DNA of 64,000 nucleotides from contig NZ_CP011492.1 of assembly GCF_001011035.1 (NCBI RefSeq), positions 3,605,501 through 3,669,500 on the forward strand. The letters are read 5' to 3'. The number at the start of each line of letters is the position of its first letter. Within the stretch, counting starts at the first letter, position 1. The notes below the pieces were generated by a model. The model worked only from the letters and a program-made list of their open reading frames with translations. It made no database searches and had not been told where the DNA came from. Made by a program: the position numbers and the translations under genes. This DNA comes from Streptomyces sp. CNQ-509 (GTDB taxonomy: Bacteria > Actinomycetota > Actinomycetes > Streptomycetales > Streptomycetaceae). This document shows positions 57,534 to 64,000 of the stretch, piece after piece.

Positions 57534-58478
57534 GTGAGCCAAGCACCAGCGGATCGGCCGTCCGGGCGTACGGGGCCGCGTCGGCCCGCCGTCGTCGCGC
57601 ACCGGGGCGCGTCCGAGGACGCGCCGGAGCACACGCTCGCCGCGTACCGCAGGGCCATCGAGGAAGGCGCCGACGCCCTGGAGTGCGACGTGCGGCTCAC
57701 CGCCGACGGCCATCTCGTCTGTGTCCACGACAGGCGCGTCAACCGTACCTCCGACGGCCGCGGCGCCGTCTCCGCACTGGAGCTCGCCGACCTCGCCGCC
57801 CTCGACTTCGGCTCCTGGAAGGCCCGCGAGGCCCGCCGCGACGAGACCGGCCGGCGCCAGCGCGAGACACCGGAGGAGCCCGACTGGGAACGTACCTCGG
57901 TACTCACCCTGGAACGCCTGCTGGAGCTGGTGACCGACGCCGGCCGCCCGGTGGAGCTGGCCATCGAGACCAAGCACCCCACCCGCTGGGCCGGCCAGGT
58001 GGAAGAGAAACTGGTCGAGCTGCTGCGCCGCTTCGGCCTCGCGGGTCCGGCGGCCCCGCCGGCCGGGGGCGCCGCACCCCCCACCGCGCCCGGCCCCCGC
58101 GAGACCGGCGGCGAGCCCTCCCTCGTCCGGGTGATGAGCTTCTCCGCACGCTCCCTGCACCGCGTCCACGCCGCCGCGCCCGCCGTCCCCACCGTCTTCC
58201 TCATGCGGTTCCTCCTCCCCCGCTTCCGCGACGGCCGGCTGCCCCGCGGCGTCGGCATCGCGGGCCCGAGCGTGCGCATCGTCCGCGGCAACCCCGGCTA
58301 CGTCGCCCGCCTCCACCGCGCCGGCCACCGCGTCCACGTGTGGACCGTCGACGAACCCGAGGACGTCGCCATGTGCGCCCGCCTGGGCGTCGAGGCCGTC
58401 ATCACCAACCGCCCCCGCCACGTCCGCGCACAACTGGACCGCCTCGGCTACGACACACCGCCGACGGGCGATGCGTGA
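57534..58478 (+). CDS. Glycerophosphodiester phosphodiesterase family protein
   Basis: 314 residues from GTG 57534. GDPD active site: VVAHRGASEDAPEHTLAAYR (HRG with Glu), GADALECDVRLTADGHLVCV and HDRRVNRTSDGRG, then ELAIETKH, and a C-terminal VWTVDEPEDVAMCARLGVEA VITNRP. The TIM-barrel enzyme hydrolyses glycerophosphodiesters to sn-glycerol 3-phosphate and an alcohol. A Gly/Pro insert lies at about 190-210. No signal peptide, so cytoplasmic. Confidence 0.9.
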   Translation: MSQAPADRPSGRTGPRRPAVVAHRGASEDAPEHTLAAYRRAIEEGADALECDVRLTADGHLVCVHDRRVNRTSDGRGAVSALELADLAALDFGSWKAREARRDETGRRQRETPEEPDWERTSVLTLERLLELVTDAGRPVELAIETKHPTRWAGQVEEKLVELLRRFGLAGPAAPPAGGAAPPTAPGPRETGGEPSLVRVMSFSARSLHRVHAAAPAVPTVFLMRFLLPRFRDGRLPRGVGIAGPSVRIVRGNPGYVARLHRAGHRVHVWTVDEPEDVAMCARLGVEAVITNRPRHVRAQLDRLGYDTPPTGDA

Positions 58479-58618
58479 CTACGCGTAGTACAGCGGCGCG
58501 CGCACTGCGTTCGGTTACGTAACGAGTCCGTCAACGGTCGCCGGTTGGCCGGTTTCCGATCCACCCCGCGGGGGCATTGACTCCCTGTTGCGGGGCGAGG
58601 AGATCGCTGGGGGTGGTG

Positions 58619-59200
58619 ATGTTCGTGGTGGCACAGCAGGCGCCGGCTTCGTCCATGGCCGTTCCCCACGGCCCTGACGGGGTGGGGCTCGCCCGCCGCC
58701 GGCTGCGCGCGGACCTGCGCGCCCGGGGCACCGCGGAGGCGACCGTGGACGACGCCGTGCTCGTCCTCTCCGAACTGCTCAGCAATGCGTACAGGCACGC
58801 CAGACCGCTGGCCACGGAGGCGGCGACCGCGGACGCGGAAGTGCTCGTGCGCGGCCGGGCGGACCCCCGCCCCGCCGGCGGCCCCGGGCAGGAACCGGCA
58901 CCCGGCGCGGACGCAGCGCCCGCCGCCCAGGCCGCGGAGGAGGCGCCCGCCGCCCCCGGCCCCGGTACCGCGGACACGCGCGTACGGGCCGACTGGCACA
59001 TCGATCCGGACGGCCGCGTCACCGTCGCCGTCACGGACGGTGGCGGACCCACCCGACCACTTCCCGCCACACCCTCGGTCACCGCCAAGGGCGGCCGCGG
59101 GCTGGCCATCATCACCTCCCTCGCCTGCGACTGGGGCGTGCGCTACGACGCGGGCCCCCTCGGCGAGGTCACGGTCTGGGCCTCCCTGCCCGGCCGCTGA
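58619..59200 (+). CDS. ATP-binding anti-sigma-type protein (HATPase_c_2)
   Basis: 193 residues from ATG 58619 (GGGGGTGG upstream). ATPase fold: LRADLRARGTAEATVDDAVL, N-box VLSELLSNAYRHARP, G1 box VAVTDGGGPTRPL, and GGRGLAIITSLACDWG. An Ala/Pro/Gly-rich insert of about 60 residues splits the domain after the N-box. Streptomycetes carry dozens of such genes. Partner sigma or anti-anti-sigma is not adjacent. Confidence 0.83.
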   Translation: MFVVAQQAPASSMAVPHGPDGVGLARRRLRADLRARGTAEATVDDAVLVLSELLSNAYRHARPLATEAATADAEVLVRGRADPRPAGGPGQEPAPGADAAPAAQAAEEAPAAPGPGTADTRVRADWHIDPDGRVTVAVTDGGGPTRPLPATPSVTAKGGRGLAIITSLACDWGVRYDAGPLGEVTVWASLPGR

Positions 59201-59377
59201 ACCGGACGCAGACCCCGCGCCGGAACCGCGCCCGAGCCCCGCCGCCCCCGAGCCGGACTCGCGCCGATCCCGCGCCCGCCGCGGCCGTCCCCGGGCGGTG
59301 CGCCCGGCGGCCCCGCGCTGGGACTAGGCTCCGGCGGTACGTGACACCGTCCGCGCCCCGAACGGAGCATTCCAGCC

Positions 59378-60355
59378 ATGGCGAAGAAGCGCCGCCCCCG
59401 TACGAAGGCATCCCAGCCCGCCGCCGTGCCCGACGGCGACATCCCCGTCGTCGGCGCCCGCGAGCCCTGCCCGTGCGGCTCGGGCCGGCGGTACAAGGCA
59501 TGCCACGGCCGCGCCGCCGCGCAGGCCGTCACCGAGCTGGTCCGCCGGCCCTTCGAGGGACTGCCCGGCGAATGCGACTGGGTGGCGCTGCGCGAACTCG
59601 TCCCCGCCGGCACCGCGGAACTCACCCTCGCCGCCGGCCTCCCCGACGACGTGCCGTCGCTCACCCTCGCCACCGTGCTGCCCATGGCCTGGCCGGCGCT
59701 CCGCCGCGACGACGGCACGGTGCTCCTCGGGCTGCAGAACGACACCGCCTCCGGCGACATCAGCCGCGACCTCGCCGACGTCCTCACCCGCGCGCTGACC
59801 GCCACCCCCGGCTCCCCCGTCGAACCCGCCGCCCCCACCGGCACCGGCGAAGGCCCGCGCCTCCAGGACCTCCTCGACACGTCCGCGGCGCTGAGGCCCG
59901 TGGTGCACGACGGGTTCGCGTTCTGGCTGGACGACGCCGAGTCGGCGTCCGGCGAGGTCGCCGCCTCCCTGGAACGGGCCAACGCCGCCGCCATCCCCAC
60001 CGCCCGCCTCGGCGGCGTCGAGGCCGCGTACTGGTGCGAGGCGCCGGAGAAGAACCACCTGCGCTGGGTCATGCCCCACCCCGAGGAGAAGCTCCTCGAC
60101 GCCCTCGCCCGGCTGCACGCCGCCGGCCACTCCCAGCTCGCGGAGGACACCCGGCTCGTCGGCTCGTTCCGCGCACACGGGCTCGTGGTGCCGGTGTGGG
60201 ACCTGCCGTCGTCGATGACCGCGGAGGACTGCGAGAAGCCCGCCGCGGAGTTCGGGGAGCGGCTGGCGGAGGCGCTGGCCGTCACCGAGCCGCTGACGGG
60301 GACGGAACGCAAGGCCCGCGGCGGGCTCGCCAACCGCCAGGTGACGCTGAGCTGA
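59378..60355 (+). CDS. SEC-C motif protein (DUF5926)
   Basis: 325 residues from ATG 59378. A basic N-terminus (MAKKRRPRTKASQ) is followed by the SEC-C zinc motif REPCPCGSGRRYKACHG. The rest is a domain of unknown fold (ALRELVPAGTAELTLAAGLP, FWLDDAESASGEVAASLERA, WCEAPEKNHLRWVMPHPEEK, GLVVPVWDLPSSMTAEDCEK) conserved in actinobacteria. SEC-C motifs are carried by SecA, where they bind zinc and SecB or ribosomes. The role of this family is undetermined. A TAGGCT-like -10 precedes at 59325. Confidence 0.82.
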   Translation: MAKKRRPRTKASQPAAVPDGDIPVVGAREPCPCGSGRRYKACHGRAAAQAVTELVRRPFEGLPGECDWVALRELVPAGTAELTLAAGLPDDVPSLTLATVLPMAWPALRRDDGTVLLGLQNDTASGDISRDLADVLTRALTATPGSPVEPAAPTGTGEGPRLQDLLDTSAALRPVVHDGFAFWLDDAESASGEVAASLERANAAAIPTARLGGVEAAYWCEAPEKNHLRWVMPHPEEKLLDALARLHAAGHSQLAEDTRLVGSFRAHGLVVPVWDLPSSMTAEDCEKPAAEFGERLAEALAVTEPLTGTERKARGGLANRQVTLS

Positions 60356-60706
60356 TCAACACCATACCGTGCGGTATGACGGGTCCATCATTTGACGGGA
60401 ATTACGACGTTCGAATTTGCGAAACGCCAAAGTGTTGTTACCGTCGCTTGTAGCCCGGTCGCTGGTGCATCCCCCGTCGCCAGCGGCCGGGTCTTTACAT
60501 GCGCGGACACGGGACGGCGCGGGGACTTTACCCGCCGCACCGCGCACACCCGAAGGCGGGGGACAGAGCGCCATTTCGGCGGCGCGGGGCAGACAGGACG
60601 GACGCGGGACGGACGGGCCGTGCGTACGGGCCGCCTCGCGGCATCCCTGCCCGTACGCACCGCTCCACCTCTCGTACGCCCCGCCGGGCCCGGCGGGGCG
60701 CGCTCT
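60356..60706. other. About 350 bases without a supported gene, with a palindrome and AT-rich island
   Basis: The first 100 bases are AT-richer than the surroundings and contain CATACCG-TG-CGGTATG. The rest is GC-rich. No supported open frame. Confidence 0.5.
60363..60378. promoter_or_regulatory. Palindrome CATACCG-TG-CGGTATG
   Basis: Perfect 7-bp arms with a 2-bp centre, 8 nt after the SEC-C stop. Candidate operator or protein-binding site. Confidence 0.5.
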
Positions 60707-61426
60707 TCAGCCGACGAACCTGCTGCCGCCGCCCGGAGCCGCCGCCACCGCCGCCACCAGCACGTCGACCACCGACGCCACCGGCGGCAGCCACGGCGCA
60801 CCGCCGTCAGGCCCCGGCCGCGGCGCCCGCTCCCAGCGGACACGGCCCGCGCCCGTCTGCGACGGCGGCAGCGCCAGATAGCCGCCCTCGCCGTGGAAGG
60901 CCAGCGATGCCGGCACCCAGCCGTGCTCGCCGAGCAGCTCGCCCAGTTCCTCGTAGCCAAAACCGGCCACCAGCAGCGCCCAGCGCTCCGGCGTGGCCAC
61001 CACCGGGCCCGTACGCACACCGAGCCGGTCCAGCCGCGCCAGCGCGCGCGCCGCGGTCACCGCGGGCAGGCTCACCGCGCTCGGCGCGCGGCCGCCGGTG
61101 GCGAGCAGCACCGGCGCGTCCGGCTGCCGCTCCCACCACCAGCGCACCATGCGCGGATCCGTCGTCGCGGCGAGCACGCCGGGGTCGTAGGGATGCGCGC
61201 CGGGTGCGGCGCACTCCGCGTAGGGGCACGCGCAGCCGCGGTCCCGCGGCTGCGCGGTCGTCTCCTGTGTCCTGCTCTGCGTCCGGTCCCTGCGGCTGCG
61301 CCGCTGCGGTTCCAGGCCCGCTCCGGGTACGACGGGCCACTGCCACTGCGAAGCGAACGTCAGCGCCGCGTCCGGCAGCGCCCGCTGCCCGTTACGCCTG
61401 CGCCGCTTTCCGGGATATTCGCGCAT
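60707..61426 (-). CDS. PrimPol-like (bifunctional DNA primase/polymerase N-terminal) protein
   Basis: 239 residues from ATG 61426. The N-terminus is basic (MREYPGKRRRRNGQRALPDA), then QWQWPVVPGAGLEP, the Cys cluster GCACPYAECAAPGAHPYDPG, MVRWWWERQPDAPVLLATGG, LVAGFGYEELGELLGEHGWV and PSQTGAGRVRWERAP. These blocks are those of a streptomycete family annotated as PrimPol N-terminal-like. The metal-binding DxD of an active PrimPol is not evident, so it may have lost polymerase activity. Confidence 0.7.
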   Translation of the reverse strand: MREYPGKRRRRNGQRALPDAALTFASQWQWPVVPGAGLEPQRRSRRDRTQSRTQETTAQPRDRGCACPYAECAAPGAHPYDPGVLAATTDPRMVRWWWERQPDAPVLLATGGRAPSAVSLPAVTAARALARLDRLGVRTGPVVATPERWALLVAGFGYEELGELLGEHGWVPASLAFHGEGGYLALPPSQTGAGRVRWERAPRPGPDGGAPWLPPVASVVDVLVAAVAAAPGGGSRFVG

Positions 61427-61832
61427 AAGCGCTCATCCTTCCGTGGCACCAGGGTCTGCTGGCCGATTCACCTTGCGAGGGTCATACAGTCACTGCGGTC
61501 TCGGTGCGGTGTCTGTGCTGCATCGGTGCGCTGATTCGGTGCGTCGGTGCGGTCGGTCGTGCGATGGCGCGCCACGCGTTGGCCGGGCCCGGGTTCTGTC
61601 CTCTAGGACGCGCTGCCGCCCGGGCGGGTTCCTGCCGTTGCCGGCTTGTGTGGGGACCTCCGTGTCGAAATCCAGTCGACCGCAGTTGAACAGAGCACCC
61701 ATCGATTTTCAGCCAATCACAGATGCCCCGCGGACACCACCATGCCGGGGCCGACAACACTGGACATCGCATCACCAGTCCGTGTAAATGTGGATCTATT
61801 GCGAGTGGTACAGCATGAGATGGGGGTCTGCA
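61427..61832. other. About 400 bases without a supported gene, with degenerate TCGGTGCG repeats
   Basis: TCGGTGCG-type units recur at irregular spacing in 61499-61560. The 61650-61820 part is AT-richer and probably carries the promoter of the leader ORF and phosphatase gene. Confidence 0.5.
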
Positions 61833-61937
61833 ATGCCGCTGAGCGCGATGCCTGTGCCGGTCAGGCCCGTACGGACGGGCCGCGCCGGAACGCGGGCCGC
61901 GGGTGCGGAACCCCTGGGCGAAAGCCACCGACGGTGA
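61833..61937 (+). CDS. 34-codon leader ORF overlapping the phosphatase start
   Basis: ATG 61833 has GGGGG 6 nt upstream. It encodes MPLSAMPVPVRPVRTGRAGT followed by RAAGAEPLGESHRR, and its TGA overlaps the GTG of the phosphatase (GTGA). The arrangement is typical of translational coupling. It is basic and Arg-rich, possibly functional as a peptide or only as a ribosome carrier. Confidence 0.5.
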   Translation: MPLSAMPVPVRPVRTGRAGTRAAGAEPLGESHRR

Positions 61938-63802
61938 GCACCCCACCGTTCCCGAATGTGGCCGGAATTGAGCTACAGCGGCTGCTGCGACCCGCCATCG
62001 CCCACCCCACCGAGCCCCCCGCGGCCTCGTACGACCGCCTCTCCGCCTGGGCCGGCGACCTCAGCGCACTCCACGAACTCACGGGACGACTCGCCCGCAC
62101 GACGGAGTTGGAACAGGCGCTGCACGAGATCCTGCGCGCCGGCGCGGAACTCCTCGGCGCGCGCCGGGGGTTCGCCGTCCTGCAGCCCGCCGACGGCCGC
62201 GGCCCCGACACCCGCGTCGGATACGGCATCGGCGCCGCGGAACTCGGCGCCATGGAAACCGTGCCACGCGCGTCCACGTCGTACGGGCGCATCCTCGACG
62301 CCCCCGCCGCCACCCGCCCCGCCGACGTCTGCCGCCCCGACCTCGCCGCGGAACCCGACCTCCACCCCCGCCACCGCGACATCGCCATGCGCCTCGGCTA
62401 CGGGGCGGGCTACGCGGTACCGCTCGCGGCCGCGGGGGCCCCGGGCGCGGCGGGGCCGGGGGCGCCGGGCGCAGCGGAGGGCTCTGGACACCCGGGGCCG
62501 GGACAGCAGGACCAGGCGGGTATGGCACAACCGGGCCAGACGGGATCCGGACAGCGGACACCCCCGGGGACCGGCCATCCGGGGGTCGGCAATCCGGGGC
62601 TCGGCTATCCGGGAGCGGGACTCCCCGGGGCCCTGTTCCCGGGAGGGGCACTCCCGGGAACAGGGCACGCCGGCTACGGGCCGCAGCGGCCCGCGGCGGC
62701 CGGACCCGCGCCGGCCGACCACGCCGGCCCTCACGACCACGGGCCCGCGGCTCCCCGGCCGCCGGCCGCCGGACCCCCGGCACCCGGCCGCCCGCACCCG
62801 CACCCGCACCCGCACACCGGGCAGCCGCTGCCGGGACAGCCCGGGGACGCCCCCGGACCCGTACACCCGGAGACACCGGGACCCGTACCGGCCGGCCCGC
62901 CCGCCTACCGCACCGGCACCCACCCCGCCCCCGCCGCGCCCCCCGCCCTCCTCGGCGCCGCCGAGTGGCTCTACGACGGGCCCGCCCGCCCCACCGACCG
63001 GCAGCGCCGCATCGCCGGCCTCTACACCCGCCGCGCCGGCGACCACCTCGCCCGGCTCCTCGACCTCACCCGCGCCCGCACCGCCGCCGACGGCGTCCGC
63101 GCCGCCCTGCTCCCGTCCCGCCTCCCCCGCGTCGCCGGCGCCCGCGTCGCCGTCCGGCACCGCACGGGCCCCCTCGGCGGCGGCGACTTCTACGACGTCC
63201 TCCCCCTCCCCGACGGCGCCCTCGGCCTCGCCGTCGGCTCCGCGGGCGGCGGCGGACCCGCGGCCGTCGCCGCCATGGGCCAGTTGCGGGCCGGACTGCG
63301 CGCGTACGCCGTCATGGAAGGCGAAGACCCCGTCGCCGTCCTCTCCGACCTCGAACTCCTCATGCGGCTCACCGAACCCGGCCGCCGCGCCACCGCCCTC
63401 TTCGCCTACGCGCCGCCCGGCCGCCGCAGCATCGTCGTCGCCGGCGCCGGACACTGCCCGCCGCTCGTCACGGGCCCCTGGCGCACCGAGTACGCCGAGA
63501 CCACCCTCTCCGCGCCGCTGAACATGCTCACCTGCTGGGAAGCGCCCAGCGTCACCATCGACCCCGCGCCAGGAGAAACCGTCCTCCTCTACACCGACGG
63601 CCTCCTCCACCGCACCGGCCGGCCCACCGACCAGGCCATGACCCGCCTCCACCACGCCGCCGCCACCGCCCCCGCACCCGTACGCGACGACCCCGAAGCG
63701 CTCACCGACCACGTCCTCGCCCGCCTGCTGCCCGCAGGCCCCCACGACGGCGCCGACCACCCCGAGGACGTCGTCCTCCTCGCCGTACAGCTCACCGGCT
63801 GA
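61934..63802 (+). CDS. GAF-domain PP2C-type (SpoIIE-like) protein phosphatase
   Basis: 622 residues from GTG 61934, coupled to the leader ORF; in-frame upstream starts exist but lack ribosome sites. GAF domain about 40-165 (LHELTGRLARTTELEQALHE, LGARRGFAVLQPADGRGPDT). A Pro/Gly/His-rich insert of about 170 residues splits it. The SpoIIE domain follows: GPLGGGDFYDVLPLPDGALG, LRAYAVMEGEDPVAVLSDLE, ATALFAYAPPGRRSIVVAGA GHCPP, and ETVLLYTDGLLHRTGRPTDQ. The second metal Asp motif (GDxxGxG) reads GSAGGGG, so a metal ligand is absent. The function is likely dephosphorylation of anti-anti-sigma proteins if active. Confidence 0.83.
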   Translation: MSTPPFPNVAGIELQRLLRPAIAHPTEPPAASYDRLSAWAGDLSALHELTGRLARTTELEQALHEILRAGAELLGARRGFAVLQPADGRGPDTRVGYGIGAAELGAMETVPRASTSYGRILDAPAATRPADVCRPDLAAEPDLHPRHRDIAMRLGYGAGYAVPLAAAGAPGAAGPGAPGAAEGSGHPGPGQQDQAGMAQPGQTGSGQRTPPGTGHPGVGNPGLGYPGAGLPGALFPGGALPGTGHAGYGPQRPAAAGPAPADHAGPHDHGPAAPRPPAAGPPAPGRPHPHPHPHTGQPLPGQPGDAPGPVHPETPGPVPAGPPAYRTGTHPAPAAPPALLGAAEWLYDGPARPTDRQRRIAGLYTRRAGDHLARLLDLTRARTAADGVRAALLPSRLPRVAGARVAVRHRTGPLGGGDFYDVLPLPDGALGLAVGSAGGGGPAAVAAMGQLRAGLRAYAVMEGEDPVAVLSDLELLMRLTEPGRRATALFAYAPPGRRSIVVAGAGHCPPLVTGPWRTEYAETTLSAPLNMLTCWEAPSVTIDPAPGETVLLYTDGLLHRTGRPTDQAMTRLHHAAATAPAPVRDDPEALTDHVLARLLPAGPHDGADHPEDVVLLAVQLTG

Positions 63803-63820
63803 CCGCCATCCGGACCACCG

Positions 63821-63837
63821 GCCGCCCGCCGGGCGGC
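63821..63837 (+). terminator. Hairpin after the phosphatase gene
   Basis: GCCGCCC / GGGCGGC with a 3-nt loop, 18 nt after the stop. Confidence 0.55.
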
Positions 63838-63941
63838 GCGCCCCGGCCCGCGTCGTTCGAAACGTCACTGCTCGCGGGGTCTGCGCGGCGCGCCCCCGGC
63901 CGTACGCTGGGAGCGGCCGACGCATCGCAGAGGAGGAAGCC

Positions 63942-64000
63942 GTGACCCAGGAGCAGCCGCAGACCCGGACGCCCGAGACCGCGGAGACCGCGGAACCCGC
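63942..64000 (+). CDS. Start of a gene running past the window end, product unknown
   Basis: GTG 63942 has AGGAGGAA at 63931-63938, a strong ribosome site. The first 19 codons read VTQEQPQTRTPETAETAEPA, a disordered acidic N-terminus. Too little is visible to name it. Confidence 0.65.
   Translation, partial: MTQEQPQTRTPETAETAEP

Overview
The window is a very GC-rich, densely packed actinobacterial chromosome segment from a streptomycete (Streptomyces or a close relative). The evidence is the ctaD end, the upp / tRNA adenosine deaminase / tandem SigB-type sigma factor order (matching the sigF-sigN neighbourhood as I remember it from S. coelicolor), a popR-clpP3-clpP4 cluster, SEC-C, PrimPol-like and GAF-PP2C proteins, third-position GC close to 100 percent in most genes, and many leaderless TANNNT-N6-start promoters.

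Layout. 1-9.9 kb: end of cytochrome oxidase subunit I, a coupled pair of SPFH (band 7) membrane proteins, DUF488, HdeD-like, HhH-GPD DNA repair, secreted M28 peptidase, LytR_C protein, upp. 10-20.4 kb: small conserved protein, tadA and its partner gene, tRNA-Ser(CGA), a membrane Ser/Thr kinase, a decayed methyltransferase, sigF-like and sigN-like sigma factors, then a DHA2 transporter with a convergent TetR gene and a palindromic operator on the transporter promoter. 20.6-21.0 kb: tRNA-Ser(GCT) and tRNA-Arg(ACG).

20.9-34.3 kb: an integrative and conjugative element of the actinomycete (AICE, pSAM2-like) type sits in the 3' end of tRNA-Arg, bounded by an exact 83-bp repeat (20924-21006 and 34197-34279). 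It carries int, xis, a RepSA-type rolling-circle initiator whose frame has no ATG, GTG or TTG start, four small spread/transfer genes, a TraB/FtsK-like translocase, a regulatory gene, a KorSA-like GntR repressor with a family of matching operators, a Nudix gene (Pif-like), an anti-sigma-like ATPase, an inserted IS481-type element, and AT-richer cargo: a two-gene ABC-type ATPase plus TOPRIM-like operon that looks like an anti-phage or abortive-infection module. Outside the right att site lies a fragment of another integrase 3' end, the trace of an earlier integration.

34.5-64 kb: secreted beta-propeller protein, THUMP-type RNA methyltransferase, DinB protein, popR with clpP4-clpP3 (paired GCC-N3-GGC boxes with the same 15-bp period lie upstream of both transcription units), a 2046-residue PAS/pseudo-histidine-kinase/receiver protein with a very long low-complexity middle, acyl-CoA ligase, SigE-type sigma factor, small secreted protein, PrimPol-type protein, VOC protein, tRNA-Ser(TGA), Zn alcohol dehydrogenase, a 5'-truncated CadI/ArsI-like gene, GNAT, APH-type kinase, HtrA-like protease, glycerophosphodiesterase, an anti-sigma-type ATPase, a SEC-C protein, a second PrimPol-like protein, and a GAF-PP2C phosphatase coupled to a 34-codon leader ORF. 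No rRNA genes and no CRISPR array were seen.
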